From assembly GCF_033568475.1 (NCBI RefSeq), contig NC_133122.1, positions 66,115,442 through 66,179,441 on the forward strand: a DNA stretch of 64,000 bases, read 5' to 3'. The notes under the pieces are model-generated. The model did not search any database. It saw only the letters and a list, made by a program, of their open reading frames with translations, and was not told the DNA's origin. Of the stretch, positions 12,801 through 25,988 are shown piece by piece; within the stretch, counting starts at the first letter, position 1; each line of letters starts with the position of its first letter. Source of the DNA: Henckelia pumila (taxonomy: Eukaryota > Streptophyta > Magnoliopsida > Lamiales > Gesneriaceae). The position numbers and the translations under genes are program-made.

Positions 12801-13638
12801 AAACCACCAAAGAAAACATAGCACAAGAAAGCATGCTGCAGCCAACCTGACTAGCTAGTGAAGTTTGCCATTCGAGCATGAACTGCGAATGGAACAATAA
12901 ACTAAACCTTGTCCTACTACACCACCAAGTGGCAAGTGTCCTCGTAAGGAAACTCAATCTATTTAGTCTTATAAAGCCACAGTTTGATTCCTTTGGAAAA
13001 CCGAAGGGATTCAATCACACCTGAATCCGATGCATTGGATATGTGGCTAATGTGTGTGCGCACAATAAAATGCATAGTAATTGACCATCTGTTTCTTCAT
13101 CTAATTTTTATGTGCCCTTTTGCATCACAACTGATTATTATTCTTCATCTGATCCCATTCCCAAAAGGAAGGTCACAGCATCATCACTAACCTGTATCAT
13201 ATCTAATAGCATATACAATATGCGGGATTGACCATATGAATATGTGAAACGCATACAGTAGAATTGAAAGGTTGTGTTCCTTCAGAACAAACTATGACAT
13301 CATCACCACAAATGAACAAAATCATAAACAACGTTCACATCGTTCTCAACGGGCCAGAAAATAACCGAAAGATGTATAAAAATTGTGACTGATGTTATGA
13401 ACTATCAACACATGGACAGACCTACCTTCCTTTATAAACTTTTCCATGGGCCCCCTCACCAATTTTTGACCCAATAAACAGGGATTTAGCATCAATTAGC
13501 ACTCTCTCATCAATGGATAAATCCATAGGGGGCCAGTGTCGATCCATTCTGTGATGAAATTCCTTCAACTGATCTCCGGCCAGATTTCTCGCCCTCCACC
13601 ACCTCTCTGTATCCCCCGTTCTTGACACCGCAGTTCAT
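9839..13638 (-). CDS. Raf-like Ser/Thr/Tyr kinase, ATN1-like (first copy, several frame breaks)
   Basis: Six exons on the minus strand: 13426-13638, 12610-12745, 12214-12410, 11591-11717, 11145-11305 and 9839-10128. Splice sites match those of the second copy, which is open throughout. Relative to that copy there are single-base insertions near 13530, 12622-12637 (three), 12397, 11623, 11692, 11243 and 11267, and one lost base near 9994, so nearly every exon is out of frame here. These look like sequence errors because they cluster in short homopolymers and splice sites are untouched. See the second copy for domains and family. The gene is transcribed toward the MACPF gene; their coding ends are 1.8 kb apart. 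Confidence 0.8.
10376..10897. mobile_element. hAT-like MITE in kinase intron 5 (first copy)
   Basis: Terminal inverted repeats tagagctgtcaa and ttgacggctcta bound a 522-bp element. An 8-bp target duplication is nearly perfect (atccctac on the left, atccctaa on the right). Both ends are packed with GGGCC and AACCC motifs in both orientations, and the middle is AT-rich with no ORF. This is the structure of a non-autonomous hAT element with subterminal repeats. It lies in the intron between kinase exons 5 and 6. Confidence 0.75.
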
Positions 13639-16457
13639 GTTATCGACGGTCAACCAATCCCCGACCCCGAGTGATTCATCATGAACTTAGAGCTACAATT
13701 ATTTTACAGGAAAATTAATACTACCTTGAAACCTTAATTCAAGAAAATCCAAACACTGTTTCTTCACACTGGTAAATGGTAAACACTACACAGCATACAC
13801 TTCAAGAAGCACATAAAATCATCATAAAAAAATACGGTATACTTCAATAACAACTTAATTAAATGGTCACTCTTCTAAACAACTTTTTTTCTCTTTTCTT
13901 TTTGACTTACTCTTTTATATTGATAACTGAAAACTAACCCTCCGATGACCCAAAAAGATATCATCGCCCCCGAAAACCATATCAATCAATACTGGGAAAA
14001 GTTAACCCTGAACACAAATTCGAGAAAAAAAATGAACTTGGAGGTGAAGCTTTACTGTAAGTCAAATTATGATTAAGACCCAGAAAGCACAAGGGGAAGG
14101 AAGCCCTAAAATGAAGCAAAGGCAAAAAAAAAAAAGACTTAACAACTGCAATCACTGTCGTGTACACACAAAGAAACGCAAGAAATACGAATACAGATGA
14201 AGTAAACGATGGAAGTCGTGAATATTTAAAAAATTCGAAGCTAGAAAATGATCCAATTCAGCATAAAACCCCCAAAATTTCTGCGTTCGATATGAGAAAA
14301 TCGTCGCGAGTCCAGAGTGGGGTTTTGAATTCTGAAGCGTGGGGTGAATGCAATGAAAAGTGGTGTCGGCTTGGTAGCGTTGTTTTCTGGAGTTGAGGTT
14401 GCTGCTTCGGAATTCATACGCATGTGTAACAAATTACGATTTTATACTTACTAATTTCATCGCAAATATCATATATAATTATTAATCCTAAAAATAAAAT
14501 ATATTTTGAAAACTAATTTAAATAAATGTTTAAATTACCATGGTAAGAGAAACAAAATATAAAAAATTGTACTAATATACGAAATTTTTTTTTTAGGTAA
14601 TGCGTTTCTTTTTTTACTATCATTTCAAGATATAGTGTATTGCACAAAAAGGCCATTTTAGTGCAATTATTGTAAACTGGCAATTACTAGGATGATTAAT
14701 GTGTTTTGTCTTTAAAAATGTGTTCGATAATCAGTATTTATTATTATACATAAATCATAAATTAATATTAATAATATTGTAATAAAATTAAAGGCGGAAT
14801 AAAACAAGGCACCACTTGTTAATGTCAAAGGGGGAAGTTGGAAAATAGTAACACTAAAAGCGACCTGCTAACATTTTAAATAGAATGAGGAGGAATTAGA
14901 ATATATATATATATATAATATAAATATTAGAAATTAATTATCAATATTCTTATTGTCATATTAGTTGAATTAAAATGCAGTGGTCACCATTAGACAAGAC
15001 TTTGGAGATTGGATAACTCAACTTATTATACCCATTACACAAATTTGTCTAAAAAAAGAATATACTATGTATTTTATAATATAGTATTTATAGCCTCCAA
15101 AAGTTAATATATTATTTATTATTTTGTGATAGTACTTGAAGTTTATCGCCTAGTGGACATTAATAATTGAATTCGATCATGGATATGACATAATTGGCAT
15201 ATTCTCGAGTTCCATTTATACTACACTTTTAAAATGAATTATTATTCTACAATTTCCTTTCATTATAATGATTGTCACAAAAAACGTGGATAATATCATA
15301 ATGATTATATATTAACAAAATCATTATGTTTCATACATTAATTTTTAATAAACTTTTATTTTTATATTTTCAAGTCTAGTTACACGAATAATATTTATTT
15401 TTATGTTGTAGTTAGACAGTCAAAACTGATAAATTTGATTTTTAGCATGAAAATGATAGAATTAATTTTTTTTTAGATATACAGATATATTTATTGGGTT
15501 TTCACAAATTCTTGAGAGAGAATGATACCTCGTGCTGATAACTGATAAGCCGCGTTAGTTCGGCCCATTTGAGGAACGACCCACAGACCATTTGAGGTGA
15601 ATGCAATCCCAGTCCATCTGGAAGAGGTTGGTTGGCCCAAAAATCAGCCGAGCTCCTAACCCGAGGCCCAACGAACTTCTGATTAGAAATGTCAAATTGA
15701 GTCCCATCATCCCACAGTTCACCATGTGCCTCATCTCATAGGAGCTCGCACGGCAACCGTGGCTCCCTTTAATCAGCACGTGGTCCTAATTTATCTCGTG
15801 TTTACTTGTGAAAATAAATATTTTCTTAAATACATAAGTCCCGTTAATAATTATGAATATAGACATGATTTTATTTGTATAACAGTAGACATCTTATATT
15901 TAGTAATAGTGTCTAAATTCATCCATCTAATGGTCTATATACTCAATACATAGGTATAATTAATGTCGTAGAACTGATGTGTAGTGTTGTGGATGGTCTA
16001 TAACCCATAGTTTTTTATGGTCATAGATGAAAAGAAAAGTGAGTGAAAAAAAACTGTCTAACACAGTCCTTCATTCCCTATTCTGTCATAGTTAAATGGA
16101 AAATTTGTTGAATTCTATTTAAATTACCATTCGAATCACAATCTTAATCCGTTAATCTAAAACATATCATTAATTATCCAACAACCCGTGTATCAAAGTG
16201 TTTAGTTTTTTATATAAAAAAAATTTGTTCGAGTAACAAGGTATTTTGCTAACTAACCGTGAGATTCGAGTGGTCATATAACAAAACACGGACTTATAAT
16301 AACATCCTATCTTTGACAGGCAGTATCTCAATGAGTGTATTTAAGAGTGGATATTTTATCAATATTTGAGTAGTTCCATTTAAAAACTAGCAGACACACA
16401 TGTATCGATAGATTTCGAACTCTTAAATCTGCATTGAAAACAAGTGTATTTTAAAAT
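13639..16457. other. Spacer between divergent kinase and dioxygenase-like genes (first copy)
   Basis: It should carry the kinase promoter and leader near 13639-14430. The rest is AT-rich, with an (AT)n run near 14902-14917 and a moderately GC-rich patch at 15545-15775. I see no coding sequence that is supported. Confidence 0.5.
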
Positions 16458-17084
16458 CAGTGTTCTAAAAAGCGCTTAAGTGCCGATTAAGCGCGATTAA
16501 GCGTGGAGCGTGGAAAAAAGGCTCCGCTTTGAAGCAAAGCGGGAATAAAAAGCGGTCAAATGTCATAGTTTGATTGGATTAAAGCGTAATTAAGCGAGCT
16601 TAAGGCGTGAATTAAGTGTGTTTATTTTCATATTTATTTTAATTTTGAGAAAGGTATGTATGTTTTTTTAAATAATAAAATTAGTTTTATTAGAATTTAG
16701 ATGTTTATTTTTAAAATTTAAATTAATGATTAAGCGTATCAGATACATGATTTGTGTCAACATTTATTTTTTGTGTTTTATAAAACAGTTTTTTATAATG
16801 GTCTAATTGCAAAAACAACTAAAGAATTGTAATTTTGAGATTTTTATTATTTAATAAATAAGTGAGAATAAATTGCAGTTAGACTTAAATTTATCATATT
16901 TATGATGATTATTTATATCTATTTTATTGGTTAGAAACTAATTAAAATTAACACTAAAAATAAAAACTTTTGATTCACGCATAAGCCCTTATTAATTCCC
17001 ATCCCGGCTTAAGCCTGAAAAGCCTTGGAGCTTGGTCAACCACGCTTTTATGGGACCGCTTCGGCCGCATTTTTTAAAACCTTG
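16458..17084. mobile_element. AAGCG-rich MITE upstream of the dioxygenase-like gene (first copy)
   Basis: Starts cagtgttctaaaaagcgc and ends in the imperfect reverse complement (cattttttaaaaccttg). Both ends iterate the motif TTAAGCG/CGCTT, with an AT-rich middle. No ORF. This copy is noisier than the one at 41307-41867, where the inverted ends are clearer. Confidence 0.65.
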
Positions 17085-17475
17085 ATTATTTACTATAACT
17101 TACCACAAAACATGCACTTGGTCAAGTATAGTCATGCAACCTCTTTTACAAGTGGGACAAAAAACGGCGGGCCAGAGGTTATTGAAAGCTTCAAAATGAC
17201 CAAATAATTCCAGGTCATGGAGTGTGGTGCAAATGCACGTGAATTGTTATTAATAATAAATAAAGATCACAAATAATTAAGACGTGATAATTACTACGTT
17301 TAATATTAAATATATATATTATATCAAAAGGTCCCGGCGCTCGATTTCCTGAACACGTCGCATTATATTAGTACTGAATGAATCAAACGTTGGAAGCAAA
17401 AAGTTTTTATAAGAACCTTATCATTTTTGCATAATCGCGGCATTAAATAAACTTGAATCTTTAAAGTAAAATATT

Positions 17476-20052
17476 ATGCCTAGCCAAAAAGTGACGGGGT
17501 ATACCGTGAAAAAACTCCGCCTGCCGTCGCTCGTGATCCCAACCGGTGAAGGCTCCCGGTCCGCCGCGGGTCCTGTTTTGTCTCGACTACATAGACTAAA
17601 TCAACAAGAGTCCCCGAGTTAACTCTTCCTCAACACCGTGCGTCGCGCGTTGAAACTGGAGGAAATTCAGTTACGGCACGCTTCCTGTTTTCAGAGACAA
17701 CGAGGTGCTGTGAGAAGTTTTCTTAGATATTGGCTAGGGAAAAGGGGAGTGATTTCCGAGATTCGCCGATCACGGGATTTCCGTACGGAGGAGCTGAGGT
17801 TTGGCGTCTGGCTCATATGCGACCGGATCTTCTTCGGATCTGCGGTGGAGTGTTTTAAACAAAGTTACGGGGATCACGAGAAGCTCGTGTGCGGTGGCGA
17901 TGATCACGGCCGAGAGATGATGGAGGAGGCTGGCCCGCGCCGTGAATATTGGAGATGACAATTTTTCGGAAACCTCTGGAAAAAGCCCCACATGGATAGA
18001 ATTTGGCTGGTAAAATGGCTTAAAGTCGCGGGTGAATTGGCTGAGGAGGATTGATGAATAATTTAATGGACACAAAGCAATCGAGAATGGTGATGATCGT
18101 CACTGGATTAATGGAAAAGCCCAATTTGAGCATTCACAGATACCATCGAGCCAACATAATCGATCGAATTTCGTCGTCGTTGATGGACGAAACAATTAGT
18201 GGAGATCAATCGGGGCCATATGCATTGAGCCTGCATGTTTTGCTGGAGTCGGGGAGTTGTGTGTGCAAACAGAGGATGGGAAATTGTTATTTGGCACCAG
18301 TGCTGATGCCATTGTTGTCACCATGGGGAAGCAGATTGAGGTGAGCTTGTTGGGTTGTTTGATCTTGCTTAAAACCCCCTCTTTTTTTCTTTTTTTTTTT
18401 TTCTATTGGTCTCCTTCATATTATTTATTTATTACATATGGGTGAAATAAATCTTGATCTTGATCATAAATATTAGGGAAAAAAACAATTGTCATGAACT
18501 TTATTTTTTTCTATTTAATCAGGCATCATTTGACTCTTGGAATAAGATGGATCATACATAATATGAAGACGACTAACTAATCAATATATTTGATAAGATA
18601 ATGGTGAATGACATTTATCATTTATAGAATTTGAGTTAGTAGCAATGATGGGCAATCAATCAATGTCTTATCATTTGCATCGAGCAGAAAGAAATAAAAT
18701 CCAATACCACATAATGTGTTTATGTTATCAGCCCGATGTTTTTTATATTCAACTCAATCAAGGAGGATTTAATTCAATATGAGTCACATAAAGTAGGTAA
18801 TATTTGGTCAGTTTTCATGTGTTCGATTCTTCATATCAACATTTTTTGGACTAGCCTATTGCACATAGGGATGTGAACGAGCCGAGCCGAGCTTTTGAAT
18901 GTTCAAGCTCGGTTCATTAATAAACGAGCCCGAGCTTATTTAACGAATATATTCATGGATCACGAGCTTAATCGAGCTTTTATCGAGCCTAAACGAGCTT
19001 AATATATTTAAACTATAAATTTAAATATTCATTAAATAATTAAAAACTAAATTATATATTTGAAAAAAATATAATATTATTATTAAAATTTGAAATTTTA
19101 TTCTAATAAATTAATTTTTATATATTTTTCATAAGTAAAGTGTAAATTTATAAATTAAATATCAATACGATTATTTTTTCGTCTAAGAGATGACTTACGA
19201 GCTTGTTAGCAAGCCTGTTAACGAGCATGTTCACGAGCTAACGAGCCGAATATTGTAAAGCTCGAGCTTGGTTCGTTTGCCTTAACGAGCCTCATTAAAC
19301 GAGCTCGAACGAGCTTTAAACGAGCCGAGACCCGAACAATTCGCGAACTGTTCGTCTCATTTACATCCCTAATTGCACAAAGAGGCTTGTCGCTTGCCCA
19401 GTGCAGTATACTTCACTAACTAGCGTAATTTTGCAGGTTATTGCGTTTTAATAAAAGTTTTAAATCGATTACATTATCGAAAAATAACAAATTGTGTATT
19501 CACACGTCTATTAGGGGAAAAAGAAAAACGAGATAAGGTCCACATAGGCAGCCCAAATTGAAAATAGAAAAGGGAACCAAGAGAGTAGACTACCTATCAC
19601 TTCAAAAGATTTGGGTTCACGCTCCAAGTTTGAACATTGAAAACAATAAATGGGCTCAAAAGTTCAGCCCCGTGTGGAACAGAATAGTGTGATGGATTGG
19701 AGTTAATTCTTCCTTCTTTTATTTAAGTCAAATCTTTCACTCAATAGAGTAGGCTTAATTAGTAGACATGGGTTTGTAATGACTAAAAATTTTGAACTTA
19801 ACAATTTTTTTATTTTAAAAAATGCATGAATGGAGCCATGGGAGATTCAAGTCTGCTAACGGGGAACTAATGTTCAAGCCATATCTTCACTCGAACAAAC
19901 CCTCGTTTTACTAATCGAACGAAAAATGGTCATCTTCGAACTTCACGAAAGCTGATTAACAAGACAATATCCTTCCCTTGCCAATCAAATTCATGATTCT
20001 AACTCATTTTTTCAGTGCTCTATAGATCATATTGTTTATCTGTTATTTTTGA
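17476..20052 (+). CDS. 2OG-Fe(II) dioxygenase-like gene (first copy, heavily frame-broken)
   Basis: Same two-exon gene as 42228-44702. Exon 1 corresponds to 17476-18340 and exon 2 to about 19828-20052. Many one-base insertions break exon 1 from its first codons, and the acceptor before exon 2 (cag in the other copy) reads atgcatg here. The last ~290 bases of exon 1 (from about 18051) are almost identical to the intact copy apart from one lost base. Because insertions are just as dense in the surrounding noncoding DNA, I read this as poor sequence at a contig end rather than a decayed gene. Confidence 0.6.
18866..19371. mobile_element. hAT-like MITE in the dioxygenase-like gene intron (first copy)
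   Basis: A 506-bp element starting tagggatgtgaacgag and ending ctcatttacatcccta, imperfect inverted repeats. It is flanked by a perfect 8-bp target duplication attgcaca (18858-18865 and 19372-19379). Both ends are built of repeated CGAGC(T/C) motifs around an AT-rich core without an ORF. Eight-base duplications and subterminal iterations are typical of hAT elements. Confidence 0.85.
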
Positions 20053-23000
20053 GTTTAGATCCCTATTTAATTAAAAATTAGAAAACTTTGTTGCTCGAGG
20101 TGAGTTATATATTATTTTTCGTGTTCGGAAAAAAAAGCAAAGAGCTAATAGTATAGAAGTAATATTGTGTGATGGGTGGGGTGTTAATAAGAGTGTGGTA
20201 TTTAAACATATTTTTTCCGTGAAAGTTTGTATATATAAATGGATTTTTTCCTGAAATCGATTTATTTTACACCCATAATTTCTTCAAATAGGACTAAAGA
20301 TTGAGAAAATTAAGGTTGAGATTTGAGAAAGTGAAATGTGTGATTGCAAAGGCAATGCCGCATGCCAAGTAAAGTTTTCGGCCCCTACTTACATCATTTA
20401 TTTTTTTTGAAAAAAGATTGGAATAATAGCTTATATTCAAAATTAAATTCAATAAACAGCATGAATTGCAATTGTAAGGCCAATAAATGATTGGAAGGCA
20501 TGTTTAGGTTACAAATTGATAACTACTTTATAATATGTGGTCCGTGGAAATTAAATATATATTATTTTCAAATCGTGTCTGAGTTGGTAGAGTAATTTAA
20601 CATAAAAAATTTACCAACGTGTATCGAAGAGTAATGGGTAATGGTTGCGGGTTTCTACAAAACCCATAACACTATTACATCAATCTCTAAGACAACACCT
20701 CAAGCCCAGACCCACGTATGTACGACTACACGATGGACTCATATTACAACTGCTTCGTATTTGTCCTTTTTAATAAAAATAATTAACTCAAGTTACTATA
20801 AAAAAACTCATTGAAATCATTATAAAATCATTTTTAACTCTTCATTTTTTTCCATGTTTGATAAGTACATCACATATGTTATATATATATACAAAATTTA
20901 TGTCTAATCCCATGAGATTATATGCACTACTAGTTAAAAATAATTACAATAACCAACATATGATTTTTTTTCTTTTGAGCACTTTACAAAAATATAAATG
21001 AGATGCTTTCATTTTATTGTTGATATGGATATCAAATTTTTTAAATTATTTTAGTGAATTATATACAAAATTTTAAAAATTAAGTATTTGAGAAATTTAA
21101 CCTATCGCAGGGTAGGCTATCTTATAAGATTCTATGTCACCGTACTAGTAGAATTTTTGGTGTGTTGCGCACAGAGACGAGAATTAATAATTTCATTGAC
21201 TTTAATCATCAGCGCACGTGTACGTGGAAAGGCCACACGAGTGCACACAGTACAAAATGTCTCCTCCATGTCTTTGCCTTCTCTCAGTGTTTTGTTTATT
21301 TATTTATTTTATTTTTTTGTCTTTAACATTTATTTTATGATTTTATCCACATCGAAACCAGTGATTAGTTTTTTAATTTGAAAGCCATCTATAATTAAAT
21401 TACCGGCTCTTTGCATTCTTAATTACTTTCCCAACTTTTTAAATAAATTTTTCTAGTATATTAGTGTCTTCTTGTCTAGACTTAAAAATTTTTAGAACTT
21501 TAAAATAAATTATTTTAATTAAAAATATAAATATAAAAATAAAATTTTACATTCAGTTAATAAATGTTTTAATATGATTAAAAAAATTCGAAAATAATTA
21601 TTTGTATTTGATGATGCGATATGTGGATAAAATAATACATAATTTTAAATATAAAAACTCAACTATATGATAGAAATATGCGAAAAAATATGACATTTTA
21701 TCTATCGGCGAGAAAAATGTATGCGGAAGTTTCTGTGTATTGTGACATAAGTGTAACCTACGCGAAGAGTCTCCATGAGATAAAGTTCACCAACCGTCTT
21801 TTAATTTTTCTTTAAAACAGAAAGGTTTTTACCAAACCCGATAAACCCATCCCGTAGGAGAAAAAAGTGGACTCGGACCCAGACCCGCCCAGCCGACTTT
21901 TTGTTTGCCCCGTCCCGCACCACGCATTAAAACCCAGCGGGTCTAACTCCCAATTTGGACTTGTCAACACCCCACTTTTCTTTAATTTTTAAAATTTTTT
22001 TAAAATTGAATTATAATTTAGTATATAAAAACATACATGCATTATATATTAATTGAAATATATTATAATATATGTAAGTACATATTTAATTATATATTAT
22101 ATATATAACCATAATATTAACGATGGAATTTGGGGTCCATGTTTATCATGTTAAAAGATGAAGGACTTTAACATAATTTCAACCTCAAACACTTTAACAT
22201 ATTAAAGCCCCTCCACACCACCCATTGATGAAACAATTGGAGTTTGAAGATATTTTAATGGATGACTCAACTATGGGAACTGTGCAACTCCAACTCATAA
22301 AAAGTTCAACACATAAACTATTATGAGGTTGGAATTCTTCATAGTTTGTACCACACCCGTTCTCAAAGTTGGTGCCACCGTCATTAAATATCTTTCATCT
22401 TCCAGTCTTTTCATTCATGAGCGTGTGAAAGTGTGTTGAGATGTTCCAACATCAGTTAGATAATTCCTAGCTAGGAGTATTCTATTATAGTAAATAAATG
22501 GACAACTTTTGTCCCTTGAGATTAGTAGAGATGGAGTTAGGTCCAAAGTTCAAAATTTTTAAAATATAAATGTTTTTTTTTTTTTTTAATAACGAGAAGA
22601 AGCTTGACTACGTTCACATATATTTTCTTTCTGGTGAATTTAAAATATCAAATTTGGGATGATATTTCTAAGGTTTGTGAAATCCTGTTTACAACATACC
22701 CTTCATTAGCTTTTTGAAAAAAATAAAATAATAAAGCCGGTGCTTTTTTTTTTCTTTTTTGGTGCTTTTTTTTTTTCGAGCACTGTTACTGAATATGGTT
22801 GTTCAAAAGGTGAGAAATCTTATAAGATGTGTCACTATAGTTTTTGTGGGGGTATTGATAATAAACATTACGAACTTAAATATAAAATTATTTTTGTATC
22901 AATATCGAAGACTAACTTTGTATGTGGTCACTAAAAAAACAAAAAAAAAAAATAATTTTACTCTTTTTTAAGCAATATTATTATATGCTATATTGCTTAG

Positions 23001-24445
23001 ACAATGTCTACTTTGTAATTCACTTCTCGCTTTCTTCCGTAACCTCCTGTCCTTCTCACAGATATACCTTCTGTCCTTCTCTCAACAGATATTAGAGTAA
23101 CTTAATATATCAGTCTAAAATTGAAGGGAAAAAAAAAGGAAGTTTTCTTTTGAGACTGGTGGATAGATTTAATATTTGTAAACGGTTCGATTCGTATATA
23201 TCATTAATAATAATTATTTAGATATAAAAATTAATATTTTTTTATTAAGACAGGTTGTATCACCGAATCTCTGTAAACGTACAAATCTAAAAACCCTAAC
23301 GAGTAAAACTGTCTAATTAGAGTTTAGTAAATATAATTTACGACGATAAAAATTATCGAGTTTTAACCCCGTTAAAAAATTAGAATATTTTTTTACAAAG
23401 GAATGAAATGGGATTTTCGGTTACAAATTCAATATATAAGGCAAATGAGTAATTTTCTATAATAATATATTTTTATTTCAATCGGTTTTTTTCAAATATT
23501 AATTTTTCTGTAAAACAAGGTGGTGAGTAATTTGTCCATTAATGTTTATTTTATGTTAATTTGTTATCAACCCAACAAATTTATTACTCTAGGGAACATT
23601 TTTGAGTCCATATTTCAGGTTATGGCTCACTTACCAACATAGAAAAAGATTTGCCGAAAAATTTTACGGGCATCCACACATTTCCTAACAAACACTTATA
23701 TGTGGGAGGGTTCAGATTGACAATTTCTACTCAATTTACGCCTTAAAAAAAAATTTCCCCTTCCCCAATAATACAAAATTAGAATAGATTTTCATTGGTT
23801 AGCATGGTTTTTAAACGGTTTATTTTATCAATGAGATGAGTTAACTTGTTCATAATTAAGAGGTATTAAAACGGGCCAGCAGTGCTGGATCGGCCCCTAG
23901 GGGGGGGGGGGGGTGGGGGGTATAAATAAATTGGGGGGGGGGGGGGGGGTTTAACAATCCGTGCGCAACCCCAGCCAATAGGCGGGGCGGGACGGGCCGA
24001 AACCCACATTTTAGACGGATTTGAGAAAACATCAACCCAACTCATCTAATTTTAGGGTTGGCGGGGCGGTCCCAACCTGGCGGGTTCACGATGTAAATTG
24101 GCGGTTTTATTGTTGGCGGGCCAACCTTCAGACCCACAACAACCCATCTTTTGGCGTGACGGTGGCGGACTCTGCCCACCTTTTAGACGGGGTTTCAAAA
24201 AATTGTCAAGACAACCAACCCTCCAATTTTGTATAACGGGGCGGGCCAACCCATATTTTTTATGAGTAACACAAATAAGAGATTCCGTCTCAGCAAATTT
24301 TAAACACCCATGAAAAAACGTCTCACATAAATTTTTTTCTACAAATTATTCCACGGTTGTTTATTCAAAATCTATAAGGTCCTAATTATTCTGAGAAAAT
24401 AATTACATCATTCAACCCATGTCAACGTATAATAACTTATACGAA
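20053..24445. other. AT-rich tail of the first copy, up to the gap
   Basis: No gene seen. It contains GGGTC/GACCC-rich patches at about 21835-21965 and 23865-24265 that resemble degraded hAT-type repeats, poly-T runs near 22573 and 22745-22778, and a poly-G insertion near 23897-23951. Insertion errors relative to 44703-48762 are frequent. Confidence 0.6.
23897..23951. other. Poly-G block absent from the other copy
   Basis: Two long G runs separated by a short A/T segment sit between cggccc and acaatccg, which are directly adjacent in the second copy (about 48305-48320). This is probably a base-calling or assembly artefact. Confidence 0.7.
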
Positions 24446-24545
24446 NNNNNNNNNNNNNNNNNNNNNNNNNNNNNNNNNNNNNNNNNNNNNNNNNNNNNNN
24501 NNNNNNNNNNNNNNNNNNNNNNNNNNNNNNNNNNNNNNNNNNNNN
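24446..24545. other. Assembly gap of 100 Ns
   Basis: Exactly 100 undetermined bases, a conventional placeholder for a scaffold join of unknown size. It separates the end of the first 24 kb copy from a copia fragment that leads into the second copy. Confidence 0.98.
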
Positions 24546-25510
24546 GCACCACGTGACTCGTAGAGCCGGTATCGATCCACCATCCTCTTGGATTCATCCA
24601 CCATGTTAGTCTCACATATAACAATACTAAGATCAATATCAGAAAAGTGCTAAGGGTACATACCTTTCTTGAACCATGTTCACTTGCCTTGGTTTCTGAT
24701 TTTTGTTATTTTTCTTTGGAAGTCGCAGTCCCTTGCCATATGATTCGGTTTGCCACAGTTGTAGCAACTTCCTTGGAATTTCTTCGCTTTCCCCTTTTGC
24801 TTTTCATCATGGGGCGCTTCCTCTTTTGACTCGTACTAGACTCCGCCAGATTTGCTTTGGCCTCGGTTTCCATCAGCTTTTTATGTGACTTGGCCTCGGT
24901 ATTTCTGTTGTCCTCCTCGATGCGAAGCCTTACAATAAGATCTTCAAGTTTCAACTCCTTACGTTTGTGCTTAAGGTAGTTTTTGAAGTCTTTCCACAGT
25001 GGAGGCAATTTCTTATGATAGACGCGACTTGGAATGGTTCATTGATTTCCATTCTTTTGGCCAATAAGTCATGCAAGATGATTTGTATCTCTTGCACTTG
25101 ACTCATTACAAGTTTTTGAGTCTACCATCTTGAAGTCCAGAAATTTGCCAACTACAAACTTCTTTATGCCGGCATCTTCAGTTTTGTACTTCTTTTCCAA
25201 AGAATCCATAATTCCTTGGCCGTCTTCACAGAGGAGTAAACACTATAGAGAGTGTCGAGGCCATTCAAATATAATTCCTGCAGAGAAAATCGTTGTGGTT
25301 CCATGCATCTATTGCTGTCCTTCTTTGTGTGTCAGAATCGCCTTCAACGACGACGGGGGGATCCTCCTTGAGAAATCTAGACAGATTAAGGGTGGTCAGA
25401 TAGAACAGCATCTTCTGCTGCCAACGTTTGAAGTCGGCACCAGAAAACTTTGGCGGCTTTTCTCCATGAGCGGGGGCGGAAGCGAGCGGAGTGAATGAGA
25501 CAGTAGACAT
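24546..25510 (-). CDS. gag-pol: Copia gag-pol fragment: gag, zinc knuckle, protease start
   Basis: ATG at 25510. After the gag core, a CCHC zinc knuckle (CYNCGKPNHMARDC) is encoded at about 24724-24765. A protease active site (WWIDTGSTSHV, catalytic Asp in DTG) is encoded next to the gap at about 24546-24580. The order gag, knuckle, protease in one polyprotein is that of Ty1/copia. Small indels near 25013, 25110, 25207 and 25257-25268 break the frame relative to the first copy. Integrase and reverse transcriptase would follow beyond the Ns. Confidence 0.8.
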
Positions 25511-25988
25511 CTTCAGAATCCGGGAAATACAAAGAATTTCGTCTTGCGATTGTTTGAAGGGTGTATTCCGAATTCTGAAAACCTTGTTTAAACAGCAGCA
25601 AACAATAACAGCGACAATAATGAACACAGGTCGAGGCGAGAGAAACTCTCTATCCGCCAAGACGAAATTGCTCGTTCCAAGTGCTAAACGTTAGCGGCAA
25701 TCGTCTCTAAGATACAACGACTTTCGATCGTGATATAGCAGCACAGCAAATATCACGAACTTCAACGAACGAAAATATGCTTTAACTTTTCTTTGAGAAA
25801 GTGAGAGAGTTTTTGAGAATCAGAAATCTGAAATGTATGTTATCAGATGTTTCTATATATCATTTATATGTTATAACCACCATATATATAGTGGTTATAC
25901 ACAAAACAACGCGTTTTAAGGCATAAGGATGCAACCCATGACAGAAAAAATGCCAGAAACAGTCGTGACTGTTAGTTCTGCAGAAGGT

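Larger units (their letters stand above)
1..24445. repeat. First copy of a ~24 kb duplicated segment
   Basis: This stretch aligns end to end with 24946-48762 in the same orientation. The first ~15.7 kb are almost equal in length in the two copies (about 15700 versus 15655 bases) and differ mainly by 1-base indels and occasional substitutions. The last ~8 kb here are roughly 6-7 percent longer than the matching part of the other copy because of many small insertions, interrupted by cleaner stretches near 18050-19370 and 20560-21700. The copy ends exactly where the run of Ns begins. Most likely the end of one contig overlapping the start of the next. Confidence 0.95.

Noticed and set aside
17476-20052. 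Dioxygenase-like pseudogene in the first copy
   Set aside because: Indels are as dense in surrounding noncoding DNA as in the exons, and the other copy is open through both exons. Poor sequence explains it better.
20575-20665. tRNA-like head (gagttggtagagtaa) of another SINE
   Set aside because: No convincing B box or poly(A)/poly(T) end was found in either copy.
24420-24445. loxP-like site (ataacttatacgaa) at the gap
   Set aside because: Only part of one arm matches, no second arm or spacer follows, and the same bases are ordinary genomic sequence at 48740-48762.
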